A stretch of 64,000 nucleotides of DNA from Bolinopsis microptera. Lineage: Eukaryota > Ctenophora > Tentaculata > Lobata > Bolinopsidae. Within the stretch, counting starts at the first letter, position 1; each line of letters begins with the position of its first letter. This document shows, piece by piece, positions 49,052-60,418 of this stretch. The position numbers and the translations under genes are program-made. The stretch spans positions 15,657,365-15,721,364 of the forward strand of contig NC_087082.1 in NCBI RefSeq assembly GCF_026151205.1, given 5' to 3'. Below the pieces are notes generated by a model. The model did not search any database. It worked only from the letters and a program-made list of their open reading frames with translations, and was not told the DNA's origin.

Positions 49052-50260
49052 CTAATCCCCACTGGAGGAAGGCATCTCCTCACTACTCATACAAAACACC
49101 TTGTTACTATTCAGCAGTTTAGGTACAGAAATATCAGCAGGAATATTACCATGACACGCAAGAGAACCACCTTTCTTATCCGTATTTATCTGAACTTTCA
49201 TACTACACAAAGTAATCGCCTCCCTGCCGATAGAGTCCTGCAGTAGCGTCCACTTACTCTCATACATCCCCTCAGCAGAGGGGGCTACAAACTTCACAGA
49301 GAACTCCTGGATATTATCAGTGGAGGAGGTCCACTTGCCCACCCCCGCCCCACCTACAGGATGGATCGTCCCACCTTCATCAACCAGCTCCCAGCAGCTC
49401 TCAACACCCTGTTTCACCACAAGACTCCACACTACCTCCACCTCCGTACCGGGGGTTACTGTTACTATACTGTTCTTACAGGGCCCCAGGATGTACTCCT
49501 TGTCAGGGGGTATTGCTTTAGCTCTCTTGCTGCTACAAACCTGGTTATCTACATCCTCCTCACGGTTAGACTTCCTACTCCCCCTGTCTTGGGACTGGTT
49601 ATCTGGAGCTGGCTCCTGGTTAGTGCTAATTGTCAGGAAACTGGAGTAGAGAGGAAGGGAGGAGGACACCTGGGAAACTTGCGAGGAATGTTGATCTCCG
49701 ATAAACATAGCATCGCAATTATCTAGTACCATATCACCCTGTACCACTTGCAGGTGAGAGTTCACCCCACCCTGTACCACTTGCAGGTGGGAGTTCACAC
49801 CACCTGATTCTGATGAGCAGCCTGATCTCCGCTGAGTTTTATTACAACAACACAGCTTACTGCGGTGTGCCAGATCCCTGATCAGCTCTGGACCGTGTTT
49901 ACTCAGGTAGTTCTGTACAGCTAGTTCCACAGCGGTCTGAAACTTAGGGGATGTCTCGTCAACAACAACCGGCACCCCCGCATTAGCCACACCTGGTCCG
50001 GTGGTAACATTCAGTTGTAGTAACTGCCGTGTGTTAGCACAGGTTTCCTTGATTGTCCTGAAGTGTTCCTCGCTGGCAACCTCTTCGCTGGATCCCAGGT
50101 CACTAAGTGTGTAGAACCAGTTACCGGGAGTGAGTTTAAACTTCTGGGTTACCTCGGAGGTTATCTGCTGCCAGGAGGCACTGTCAGGCAGGTTGAGGTC
50201 ACATTCCTTTCTGCTGTCTATGTAGAGGGTACAGGGTATTGAGCTACCCCAGTGGATCAT
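49052..50260 (-). CDS. NBR1/ILRUN-like protein with FW domain, intronless
   Basis: The single exon encodes 402 residues. Residues about 270-360 form an NBR1-type FW (four-tryptophan) domain: VEVVWSLVVKQGVESCWELV, an E-F-S-V-K-F-V-A-P-S-A-E-G-M-Y segment, then SKWTLLQDSIGREA. Residues 1-75 look like a PB1-type ubiquitin fold (CTLYIDSRKECDLNL, WQQITSEVTQKF). NBR1 is an autophagy receptor with PB1-ZZ-coiled coil-FW-UBA; here no ZZ zinc finger or C-terminal UBA is seen, so a scaffold or ILRUN-like role is also possible. Residues 150-175 contain a tandem GGVNSHLQVVQ repeat. A polar disordered stretch precedes the FW domain. Lack of introns, when its neighbours are split, may indicate an old retrocopy. 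Confidence 0.78.
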   Translation of the reverse strand: MIHWGSSIPCTLYIDSRKECDLNLPDSASWQQITSEVTQKFKLTPGNWFYTLSDLGSSEEVASEEHFRTIKETCANTRQLLQLNVTTGPGVANAGVPVVVDETSPKFQTAVELAVQNYLSKHGPELIRDLAHRSKLCCCNKTQRRSGCSSESGGVNSHLQVVQGGVNSHLQVVQGDMVLDNCDAMFIGDQHSSQVSQVSSSLPLYSSFLTISTNQEPAPDNQSQDRGSRKSNREEDVDNQVCSSKRAKAIPPDKEYILGPCKNSIVTVTPGTEVEVVWSLVVKQGVESCWELVDEGGTIHPVGGAGVGKWTSSTDNIQEFSVKFVAPSAEGMYESKWTLLQDSIGREAITLCSMKVQINTDKKGGSLACHGNIPADISVPKLLNSNKVFCMSSEEMPSSSGD

Positions 50261-50268
50261 AGCGCCAT
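50257..50268 (-). promoter_or_regulatory. Minimal uORF overlapping the start of the FW-domain gene
   Basis: The minus strand reads ATGGCGCTATGA. The upstream ATG opens M-A-L-stop, and its TGA shares bases with the main ATG (ATGA). AAAATGGCGCT also resembles the TISU element that guides initiation on very short leaders. If the mRNA includes this ATG, translation of the main frame needs leaky scanning or termination-reinitiation. Confidence 0.5.
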
Positions 50269-51152
50269 TTTTGTAGTTTTATTTATATCCTTAAAGTTGT
50301 TTGAAAGTTAGTATGTACCAATAATGATGTCATGTACGAATAAGAATGAGCCGGCTGCCGGTTGATAATTGCTAATTTGACTTTCCAGTTATAAAACCTT
50401 TAAGTTTGTTGTGATAGAAGCATATTCATATTCGGGGGTTTAGTGTTAAATTATTAGTTATTTATTGATACTTTTCAACGTAAAACATGCAGTCAATTTA
50501 AGAAACAAAGAAACATTTCAAAATTTTAAGCAAGCATCAAGGTCAAATAAAATGATTAGAATAGTATTTATTTCATGACGACACTGATATAATTGATGAA
50601 ATAAACTGATATAATATACGACAGATAAGGAAAGTATAACTCTGCCGGTATTGTTCAAATTTCTACTGATTTTCATACGTCATAATTTAACTAGATAATT
50701 CAATTCTAAATATAATAAACATGCAATTATTCTTGAGAACCAAGAAAATTATTCTTGAGAAAAAGAAAGTTGTAGTTCCAAGCTTTTAAATAATCAGGAT
50801 AGAACACGTTAAAATAATAGGCTATAATATCAAAATATGTACACGTCGTGATAAGCCGTGTGTTTAATAACATAATGATAAACCGCAAAACTAAAACAGA
50901 AAAAAAAGGAACCAAGAAATGGTTCCTGCGCCAAGCAGCATGAAGTTTTAATTTTGTTTTTGTTGGCAACCACGGTACAGCATTTAAACATTTTCCAATT
51001 TTCTGGTGTTTCGAATTCTGCAGATCTCGAATTTAAATGTCCTCGGATGTTCTGACATACTTATGACATCTCTTGCAGAGGAAATACGGCATTAGCTTGA
51101 ACGGAATTGCAATGAAAACTGAGATAATCTGAAGATATGATGCACGAGCAGA

Positions 51153-52257
51153 TTATCGTTTAGAAGCAGCACGTGTGGCACGTGTTGTCCGCGTGGACCG
51201 AGTCACTGTGGAAGGTTCTTCGTACGTCTGCGGATGTCTTGCTTTCATAGTCGCCAGATTTAGATGGTAGGGTGATCCGTTCTCCGTGTACACAACTACG
51301 TACCCTCTCTTGGGTTGAGGTACAACCTGTCAGCACGTGCGTTTGTTAAAAACTAAATTTAAACGTCAAACAAATTGCAGAAATCGCAAATTTCCACAGA
51401 AAATCAGAATATTGGGCAATATTAATCACACAAGATAGATTTAAAGGTTCTGATACGTACCTTGGGTGTGATAAAGAGATTGGAGGGGGGCTGTGCTGCT
51501 CCCGGAGCAGGGGTAGAGAAATGCTCTGCAGGAGGCAGGGTGCTCTGTCTTGTTGTTTGGAGGGGGGCTGCCATCTTCTTGGTAGATTGGGGCTCTGTGT
51601 CCTCGTCTCTGAGAGGAAATGAGGTTAATTATTTAGCATGATAAAAGGTAATTATGACTAAGATTGCATTTTAAAGTTTTAATGTCACCATAATTACATA
51701 CTATTATAGTACCAATCTAAATATTCAAAATCACGTGACACTGACTTCCAGAGTTTTCACTCACCTAATCTCGTAGTGAAGTGGTCCCAATGCTACAAAC
51801 TTGCCGGACCGAGGTGCCCCATAGTCCAACATGTATCCCGCTTCAAAGAACTCCTTCAGAGTCAAGTTTCCGATTTCTTTGGGAACACTTTCCGTGAACT
51901 CTTCGTGGGCTTCTTGGTTTGATTGTATCAGCTGTGGTATCGGTTGTTGATATGTTAATAGAACCCAATGTTTCATATCAATCCTCGAACACTAATTATT
52001 TATTTTTTTAAATGTTCATAACAATGAAATAAAAATATAATATGATGAGAAGAAGCGATGCAATGGGAAAGTAAAGTTCATCCTACCCTTTCACCAAAGG
52101 CTTTCAGTTCATCAGTCATCCTTTCAATTTCTCTATCTACATTTATCTGATTGAACTTCAGTCGTTCAGCTCCGATACTTTTTCGTCGATTCTGCTCAGG
52201 GGTAATTTCCTTTTTTACCCCTTTTGCTGGTGCTGCACGTTTCTTTCTCCGAGCCAT
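51153..52257 (-). CDS. CDCA8: Borealin-like chromosomal passenger complex subunit
   Basis: Borealin, with survivin and INCENP, targets Aurora B to centromeres and the midzone. Four exons join in phase (52087-52257, 51765-51931, 51461-51608, 51153-51326) to give 219 residues. The basic start MARRKKRAAPAKG and the helix ERLKFNQINVDREIERMTDE match the N-terminal three-helix-bundle segment; VPKEIGNLTLKEFFEAG resembles the leucine-proline-rich follow-on. A disordered basic linker leads to LFITPK and VYTENGSPYHLNL, like the C-terminal domain signature (TPK ... NGSP) of borealins. The C-terminus is Thr/Arg-rich. It is shorter than the 280-residue human protein. The ATG is 2 nt behind an AATTGCAG acceptor. 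Recognition is by pattern, so a database check is desirable. Confidence 0.72.
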
Positions 52258-52989
52258 TCCTGCAATTTTGAGAAGTTACACGTGACTTTATTATTATCGT
52301 TTACTTTATCGTTTATTAGTATATTAGGTTCAATTGTTTTTCCTCGTATAATTATCTCCTAACCATGGCTAAACTGACAGTATATTACCACAGTATTTCG
52401 TTGGGTAGAGATGGTAATCAATGAAAGTTACACAATGAAACTAGGAATGAAAATGTTCAACTATAACTAATCTCAATCGTGTAATTATAATCCATGCAAA
52501 AACTAATAATAATAATAATATTATAATGTTAGATAATCTGAATGCAATTTGAATAAATCTGTTAAAAATAAAAGATCAGCGCATAAAATAAATCTGTTAA
52601 AAATATAAGATCATGGCATAATCTAAGGTACCCGAAGACCCGACCTTGGAATTCCATTATATGAAATTTGGTTCGGATATGGCCGGAATTGAACGTGCTA
52701 AAGCGGACGTATAAGAGAGGAAGAGAAAGAGGGAGGAGAAGAGAGAAAATGCAAGGTGCGAGAAGATTGCTAAAACGTTGAAATTAAAATGGAATACAAT
52801 TTGATCGTTCAAAACAATATAACACATCATTCAACTTTATCATCGTTTAAAATTATTTATAAAATTCTGAACATTCAATCTGAGATTTTAAAAACTAACT
52901 CAAAGATGATTGAAATATAATAATTTGAACACTAATTTACACAAGTCAAAGTAAATCATAAATTTTTTTCAAAGCTTTCCCATGAACTA

Positions 52990-53715
52990 AAAGTTCAGTT
53001 AGTTCACTCCAATATTCTCTGTTTCATAGACTACTGCAACTCAGTCTATTATGGTATAACAGAAAAGAATCTTCATAAGCTACAAAAGATACAGAACAAT
53101 GCTGCTAGATTTATCTTTGGTCTTTACGGAAAAAAGATACGTGAACCTATCATGCCTTACCTCAAAAAGCTCCACTTTCTGCCTGTTCGGTTCAGAATTA
53201 AGTTCAAAATATCACTTCTGGTCTTCAAGTGTCTTAATAACATAGCCCCTCAGTACTTACAAGGACACGTCAATCTAAGGGAAGTACGAAGACAAAGTTC
53301 CAGACTAGATGATGACTTTTATTTGTTGAAAGTTCCTCCTGCTCCTCATTTCAGACGAACAGATGCTGCATTTATGTTTTGTGGACCAAAAATTTGGAAT
53401 GAACTACCCTACTCAGTGAGATCATTATCATCTGTAGAATGTTTTAAAAATGCCCTAAAGACGTTTTATTTCCAACTAGCTTTTGATAATATTTCTAATA
53501 TTTGTCCATAATGTCTGAACTGATATGAAAGTGCATAATTTTAGTAACTTCATACAAATATTTGTTCATAAATTCTGAACTGTTTAAAAAGTCCATAATC
53601 TTGCTATTTCAACACTAAGTCTCGCTTGAATGACTTTAATGTACATCTTTGTTGGGTATATTTTAATGTCGAAGCGTGTAATAAATGTTAGAATTTATTT
53701 ATTTATTTATAAATA
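52990..53715 (+). mobile_element. 3' end of a CR1/L2/Jockey-type LINE
   Basis: The plus frame contains FIDYCNSVYYGI, KLQKIQNNAARFIFG, LHFLPVRFRIKFKISLLVFK, APQYL and GPKIWNELPYSVRS, which is the standard C-terminal region of CR1/L2-like reverse transcriptases. The catalytic YADD part is missing (5' truncation). After the stop at 53511 a 3' UTR leads to an (ATTT)n tail at about 53694-53710. It lies between borealin and the unknown gene at 54059. Confidence 0.88.
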
Positions 53716-54058
53716 AAATATCTCAAAAGCTAAAAAATGAGCTACACGGTCGAAACTAGGATAAAAACTAAACATTAAAGCTAAAAATACTTAACTACAA
53801 AAATGTCAAAAATACATCACAATTTGATAATTATTTGATAATTTGATAATTATTTCGAAATCGAATATAATATTTATTACACAATTTCTACAAACTAACT
53901 GCAAAGCAAGAATTTATGTAAAATACACTAATTTCAGTCGGCTAACTAATCTTCGTCAAAAGATATTATTATGATTAGAAGATATCCTTGAATCAAAATA
54001 ATCATATCGTAGCCTTTTCTGTCCAACGAGGTCAATAAACGAATGTGGGAAAAGGTTT

Positions 54059-55921
54059 TCAGTCAACCACTTCAGATAGTTCCTCTGCACAATCAATCAA
54101 CCTATCATAGAGCTGTTCGATGGATTCCCTGAGAAATGTATTCTCAGGACATTCTTGGAACTGTTTTATGCCAGCACAAAGATCTGGACATGACAAGTTT
54201 ACACGAGTGACTTCCTCAAACTTACAGTTTCTTTGGTGGGTCTTCTTTGAAATACCATCGACATCAACCTTAAATTCACCTTTCACAAGGGTATATCTGT
54301 AGACGATGCTGACATTAAATACAGCGAATAAATCATCATGGTAGAGAGCCCTCACTGCTATGTACATCACTTGATATAGTAGCTTTAAAAAAATCTTCGA
54401 GCATACGTAATTTACCTTCCCAGTAACTAGTCGTGTCGGATGAGACAAAGGTCTGGTAAGTTATACAATTTCCGTTTTTGATCAATACGTTTTCAATGTG
54501 CTTTGCTCGGCGTCTTTTTATGGAGATATTATCACCCATAAGGCCTTCACACCAACCAAGAGTAGCAGAGTACCTCACATTGCTACTTAAATCGAAAAAA
54601 CTTATGGTAACAAATGATTCTCCTTCTCCTTTTTTGAATCCTTGTTGAGTCAGCATCTTCGTCATCTTACCTGCACTTATTTTAAGATCACAAGAAAATT
54701 CAGCACTTTGCATACAATCAGGGTAGCCTACATGGACATCAGGGCTAAACTTGTGTACATAAAATGAGACACCTCCTAGACGAACTGAAACCTTAATTTC
54801 ATTCAAGGTGGGTAAACTTTCCCAGTCAAGGAACATGGAGAAACCTCTTCTCATCCTCTTTCTTAAATCGTGAGAAATATTGTTTCTATTTGCAAAAAAT
54901 CAAACTTTTCCACCCTGCAATTACCCATCCTATCACTTGATTCCGGCTCAATCTTCTGGAGAATGTTGAGTGAGTCTTCTTCGAAGATACAGTCCCTGAA
55001 GTCAACTCTTAACATTGCTGGGTGTGTTTCAACAAGACAAATTGTAGCTTCTCCAGTGTCACTGCATACCTTTATGTCTCTATACAAATAACTCAGAAAA
55101 ACTCTGTATTTTCTGATGCCAGGTAATCTTTTATTGAAACTCAGCCGCCCTAGCACTTTTGATATGATCATACTCGTAACTTGTGGGCTTGCCACAATTT
55201 TCAAAGAGCGGTTATCTTCGTCAAACTCGAGAGATTCAAGTTCACTATTGAAATCTTCGGACAACATATCCAAGTAGTTATCTTTCACAAGCGCAGTTTT
55301 AGACCCATATGGCACAGGAAGATAAGAATGGTGGGAGGTTCCATTTGAAGAAGGAAACTGTCCAGATCTGGATAGTGTTTTGATGATTGGAAATGATGCA
55401 GATTTAAATTTATTGTGCTCATCTTCGATCTTTTTGGCACATTCATCAAAGGCCTCTTTAGAAGAAGTCTTTACTTTAATAGTCACAATTTGATCATCGT
55501 CCTCATAGTCAAGCGATACACTTTCAACTCCTTCGATATCATACAGGTTATTCAAACATAAATACGTACTCCTGGATCTCAAAAATTCAACTAAGCATAA
55601 TGCAACAGTTTCCGAACCAGATGCTAGCGATGGATCAAATTTTTTAACTAGCCCATCACTCCATGTAAAGTAATCAAGAAAAACTTTATTCGAAATGAAC
55701 CACCTGATCTTTGATTTTACTGCATTTAATGTTTCCTCGCTCGGACACACAATATCAGCAATACCAGTGGTAAGATGGATCTGCAGAAATATGATTGGAA
55801 CCTGCGGGTTTCTAATAAACAAGTCGAGAAGTCTTTTCCGAGCATCTTTTGAGAGGAAATTTTCTGGTATCCAGTCAAAGGATTCTCTTACACGAGAGTT
55901 CCAATTAATATAGGTGCTCAT
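54059..55921 (-). CDS. Unknown large intronless gene with two compensating frameshifts
   Basis: Three overlapping frames form one protein-like unit: 55921-54863, a middle frame to about 54400 and a third to 54059. The first and third share a frame; both changes are in T runs (six T near 54890, seven T near 54393), one lacking and one having a T relative to an open reading. Corrected length would be about 620 residues. I see no known motif; Trp/Tyr-rich stretches (INWNSRVRESFDWIPENF, RRGFSMFLDWESLP, LGGVSFYVHKFSPDVH) suggest a folded protein. An in-frame ATG 57 nt upstream (M-E-A-N-F-A-R-R-D) is cut off by one TAG. A TTTTTCAG acceptor is at about 56010 and AATAAA about 190 bp beyond the stop. 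It may be a gene with assembly errors or a young pseudogene. Confidence 0.6.
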
Positions 55922-56928
55922 CTTCTTCTAACGAATGCTACATATTTTCTGGTCACGTCTGGCAAAATTTGCCTCCATCACTATCTCGCCATACAGAGTG
56001 AAATAAACCTGAAAAATAAAAGTGTGAGACTGGGCAAGATTTCACCAACATTTTATTTTATTCATTTATATTTTTTTCAAACTAACACTAATACCTACTA
56101 GAAAATATTCATACAATGATCCATACACAGTTCTTATGTGATCTGCTGCGGCTAATATCAGCATTTGACTATTTCTTTAGTGAAGTGTAATCTACCATGT
56201 ATAATGTTATAAGACCATTATCAATTATTATTGATCACTTTTAGGTAATAAAGTGACAAAACCAATGCCTTGACCCTATGATTTGTACTGCTTGTAAGCA
56301 ATTTACAAATATTAATCATTAACTTGCAATTTAATCAGATAATTTATTCATTGGTAGATTGGGGAGACCTAGAATGAACTTGTTATCGGTTTTAAAATGA
56401 TTTAAGTACGTAGTAGAAATTTGCAAATGGACAACTTGCATGAATTGAACGAAATTAGAGATATAGCTGCATGCAACAGATGTTGGGAAAATCTTTTTCA
56501 AGGGTACAGTTTACCGCATTAAGGTATTTTTAAGAATCATTTTTGTCGGTAAGATCGTGTTTTTTAATAATAATAATAATCATTAACTTGAATATGTTCG
56601 ATGAATCAGTTATCTGAGCTGTTATATTTATGACCTAGCAAACATATTTGTGAAATCTACTGCTACATTATGGGAGTAATAACATTTTCATCAAATTAAG
56701 CAACATAATATAATAACAACAGTGTAATTAGTATAATAAAAAATCTGAAAGCTAACATAACTGATTAAACCCACATAACTACATAACTACATAACAAGCT
56801 AAAATTTAAAACAAAAGCTCTGTATTTTAAAAACAGCCTTTAATCGTAAAAGCACAACTTAAATCAAGATCTACTCGATCTTTCTGAAAAAGATTTACTG
56901 AACTGAGTCCAGATTTCCCGAACTTGAA
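55922..56928. other. Upstream region of the unknown gene
   Basis: The first 90 bp form a possible leader exon with two upstream ATGs. The rest is AT-rich with no gene or clear repeat. Confidence 0.4.
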
Positions 56929-57046
56929 GGGGGGGGGGGGGGGGGGGGGGGGAATCATGGTTTTTGTCCATTTTTGTCCATACGATTTTGTCCAATCTCA
57001 GAAAATAGGGTACCGCATGAAAAAAAATGGACAAAAAACATGATCC
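56929..57046. mobile_element. Small inverted-repeat element with a 24-G run
   Basis: A run of 24 G is followed by GGAATCATGGTTTTTGTCCA, and the segment ends with the inverted TGGACAAAAAACATGATCCC. Arms match at about 27 of 31 bases. Similar GTCCATTTTTGTCC and GATCCCCC words are in the break of the GAGGA tract at 63500-63555. Confidence 0.6.
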
Positions 57047-57416
57047 CACTTGAATCACAACAAAAAATAATTATACCCGATACCTATTTTAAATATTTCA
57101 AACATCACAAAACTTGTATGGTCGTCACATTAAAGCATTAATCATTTTAATCAGCATTACTGCTGTTGTAGAGTCTAGTGGATTTGATCATGTTTGAGGC
57201 AGTTATGTATCTAAAATCTAGCTATCGTAAATTGATCAACAAAACGAGAACGGAATTCTAGGTCATTTTTAAATTATACAATACAGTTCATATTATAATA
57301 CATTACTCAAACACAAATATTTACCCAGACATGTCTAGCAATAACTGTAACTAAAGAACTAAGCTATGTAAATAATTTAAATCTTAAATAAATATTCAGC
57401 AAGATCCCCTCTGATT

Positions 57417-57936
57417 CTAGCACTTATCAGAACTACAAAGTGTCTTGTTCAGCCACTCGTCAGAACCATCACAACAGTCACAATAACCGTCGTTCACTTG
57501 AGAACTTGGGATTTGCCCTCTAAAAGATTTAGATTTGGTCTCAGTTGAGCACATGAACACTCCCTGAAACATTACAATCGTCAATAAGAAGTTATATTAG
57601 TACTAGTGTAACCCGGCCTACGGCCGGGATTTCACTGCCGCAGTTAAAAAGGGTAGGAGTAATTACTCGCTGAGTCAAAACCCGCATTAGGTGACCCAAT
57701 AGTTTCTTAAACAATAATCTCATAATCAGTTATTTCTTGTGGATAATTAAGTCATTATTAGCCATGAGGCACCACACTCCATGATCATAAGGTCTGAACA
57801 CCGAGTATTACACCTCATCACTCCCGTCTTGAACCGCGCTTTCTATTTTTATTTAAATCGTTATAGAAATTAACCCTTGTTAACTCCGCACCACACCCGC
57901 ATATTATATTTGAAAACACGCATAACATTGTCGTAT

Positions 57937-57980
<44 letters not shown>

Positions 57981-59084
57981 GTCCAAACAGACCCCAAACA
58001 CTAACAGTCCCCCCTCCCCTAATAAGCTTAAGGTATAACATTACAGCGAATCTTCCGGGCTGATCCAATTATGACGCTACTTAAATGCAGCTATAACATA
58101 TTACACAGTAATGAGAGAGAGAGAGAGCAAGCCCCGTAACTCTTGCCGTTCTGCTCAAGCAATTTTATGTAACATTTGTGGTACAAAACCATCAATTAAA
58201 CCACTTACCACCGGCCGATTTAAAAAAAAATTTCCTATGGGCTTCATCAGAGTTTTGTCGGCACTATACCGAAAAAACCAGTCCCGTAACTATTACCGTT
58301 TTTTTTGTATAACTGTTTGGAAATTACACACAGACACACACACAGACACACACACAGACACACACACATTCTGGTGTTATTAAGTTGATATTAGTCAGTC
58401 TCCTCATATTACCAGAGAGGTCCAGGCAAGGCGAGCAGAAAGAAAAAATACAATTGGAAAAGGACAAAAAATTTCAAGTAAAGATGAGGGACCGGGTCAA
58501 CAAAGCAACGCAAGAAACAAATCATGTTCTGAAACTCTGTAATCCGGAAATTAAGGCTACCTACCTGGAAATTAAGTAATTAAAAAATTAATTAAATTAA
58601 TAATTCCTACCTGGAAATTAAGTAATCTAAAAAGTAATTAATTAAGACTATCTACCTTGTAACATGCACTTGTAGCCGGCTCATCTGAATGATCCACACA
58701 ATCACAATAGTCATCATTAAAATACTGCAACGGTAGAACACGGTCTTTATCACATACAATGACACTGCCATTGATGACATCATAAGGTTTCAGCTGGCCT
58801 GTATGGAACTTCAAAAGTTTTGCTTGCACTTCAGTAAATTCAAGTTTCGGTTTTAGATCACCTGATTTCTTTTTATTTACTTCCTCTTCTTTTTCATTTT
58901 CTTCTGATTCAGGTACCTTCTTGGCAGGGATAATTTGTTTCTCTGTAGGATGGGAGTTGTCATGCTGGTGAGGAACTGCATTGGTAAGGGTCAGTAACTG
59001 GTCATTGTTTAGCGTAAAGAACACCACTACTTGACATACTATAAAAAGTGATATTCCTATCAATACCTTCATTTTTTTCCTCAT
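57417..59084 (-). CDS. Short membrane-anchored protein with two PRKCSH-type LDLa modules
   Basis: Two exons (58656-59084 and 57417-57563, phase 0) encode 191 residues. Residues 5-25 (MKVLIGISLFIVCQVVVFFT) form a signal anchor. A Glu/Lys-rich stalk follows. The C-terminal part holds the paired LDLa modules of glucosidase II beta subunit: RVLPLQYFNDDYCDCVDHSD with EPATSACYK, then SSQVNDGYCDCCDGSDEW and a closing C. In glucosidase II beta the Asp/Glu ligands bind calcium. The MRH domain, coiled coil and HDEL tail of true PRKCSH are absent, so this is a PRKCSH-like type II ER/Golgi protein rather than the glucosidase subunit. The ATG is 1 nt behind a GACCAG acceptor. The 1.1-kb intron holds a repeat element. 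Confidence 0.85.
57605..58372 (+). repeat. Candidate non-autonomous element with microsatellites
   Basis: It begins CTAGTGTAACCCGGCCTACG and carries the palindrome CCCGGCCTACGGCCGGG. A (CT)n run is at 57940-57977, an (AG)n run near 58111, and duplicated CCCGTAACTMTTRCCG words at 58133 and 58282. It ends in a tandem ACACACACAGAC run at 58329-58370. This start-plus-tail layout is usual for SINE/RTE-like repeats, but class is inferred. It lies in the PRKCSH-like intron. Confidence 0.5.
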
Positions 59085-59449
59085 TCTGGTCCATGATTCA
59101 GTAATGATGACAGCTATAACTCTACAAGCTTCTCGGCATCCACGATCTGGTATTCTTCATTGGCATTCTTTACATTTCATCAAAGCTTGCCTAAAAACAT
59201 GGTAGTTACTGACTTACGAAGTGATAGATCAATTATTCAAATAAATTTACAATTTCAAGAAGAGGAATGGTACACGTTGCATTAAAATTGAGCTATCATG
59301 AATTTGCTGCCGATTTATCTAAATAAGTGCTCCAAAAATACCTGCCTTATGATATTTTCAGTTCAACCTCAATAAAACACATAATCTAAGAGAACATAAA
59401 ATATCAATGTTGTTCTGCCTCGAATAACTTATAATAAATAAAATAAAAA

Positions 59450-60418
59450 CTAAGACTCAGCCTTAACAGCATCATCTATTTTCAGAGCTTCAGTTTCTTC
59501 TGATTTAGCTTTATCATCTAAACTTTTAAGACCTTTTCTTTCTGGCACAGTCTTCTCAATAGCACTGGTCCAGCTGTTGCTGACACAAAAATTGGAAATA
59601 ATTTCAAAAACATGACAAACAGTAAGCACTTTTCGGGTTGATATTGTAAAGAACTGGTCGATTGGTAGTCTAGCATGCTGGAAACCAGCAGCTTGGGCGC
59701 GCTCATACGCAAGTCCCTTGTGAGCATTATGATCAACAAATCCTCCGATTACATAGGTTTTACTATCATCAAACGTTGATAACAAATTTTCTGACTCAGC
59801 ACAAAGGTACACCACATTTGAAGGCTCAAACAATTCAATTAAACTCTCACTTTTAAGATTGATATCCCAGTTTTTGTAGCCGTCAACACAGCCCATTCTT
59901 TCAAGAGTTTTCCCCTGCATGTTTGTGAGGTGTAACTGTAAAGGGTTGTCCATGTGCCTGTTCATTGCGTAAATTCTTTGGATTTGTTTGCTTAGTTTAA
60001 CGATATCCTTTTCCGTCATTAAATCATCAAAACTGCAATCTACAGCAACACGTAATTTGTTGTTACTGTCACATAGTTTGTTACCCTTACGACGCTTGGG
60101 CGCAGATGCAGGGTTGTTGGCTTTCTTTCTTTTCAATTTTTCTCGTTCAATTTTTCTTCTGATAGGTTTGAAGAAATCGAATTTTAGAGTTTTGAGCAGC
60201 TTCTTTTTACCATTTTTGGTCATATCATCTGGAAATTCATACTGATCTTTGAATACATTAAATTCTTCTTGTACTTTCTTGTACATAGCATCAAGTTCCT
60301 CGGTTGTACAAATAGTGGGTGCAGTGTTGGGTCTATTCTTCTCAGTTACTTCACCACTTGTAACTTCTTCCAGCCCCTCCTCGTCAGATAGTGGCTCTTC
60401 TGTGCCTCTTTTAGTCAT
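59450..60418 (-). CDS. TRMT10A: tRNA (guanine-9-N1)-methyltransferase TRMT10A
   Basis: TRMT10A methylates N1 of G9 in tRNAs using S-adenosylmethionine. The single coding exon gives 322 residues, near the 339 of the human protein. A disordered acidic N-terminus and a Lys/Arg-rich helix (KPIRRKIEREKLKRKKANN) precede the SPOUT-class domain: RVAVDCSFDDLMTEKDI, LSKQIQRIYAMNR, HLTNMQG, VVYLCAESENLL, the knot segment YVIGGFVDHNAHKGLAYERA and LPIDQFF...RKVLTVCHVFEI. The DHN and GG residues at the cofactor knot are intact. The tail is acidic. The ATG is 1 nt behind a TTTTGCAG acceptor, so a leader intron or trans-splicing is likely. It lies 366 bp upstream of the PRKCSH-like ATG. Confidence 0.95.
   Translation of the reverse strand: MTKRGTEEPLSDEEGLEEVTSGEVTEKNRPNTAPTICTTEELDAMYKKVQEEFNVFKDQYEFPDDMTKNGKKKLLKTLKFDFFKPIRRKIEREKLKRKKANNPASAPKRRKGNKLCDSNNKLRVAVDCSFDDLMTEKDIVKLSKQIQRIYAMNRHMDNPLQLHLTNMQGKTLERMGCVDGYKNWDINLKSESLIELFEPSNVVYLCAESENLLSTFDDSKTYVIGGFVDHNAHKGLAYERAQAAGFQHARLPIDQFFTISTRKVLTVCHVFEIISNFCVSNSWTSAIEKTVPERKGLKSLDDKAKSEETEALKIDDAVKAES

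Noticed and set aside
49320..49726. Two plus-strand frames of 109 and 121 codons
   Set aside because: Antisense to the FW-domain gene and without own signals.
50277..50286. ATATAAAT as TATA box of the FW-domain gene
   Set aside because: A start 25-30 bp downstream would fall inside the coding region, so it is probably not used.
58385..58579. 64-codon charged plus frame
   Set aside because: Lysine/glutamate-rich frame beside a microsatellite and inside the PRKCSH-like intron; no domain or conserved motif.
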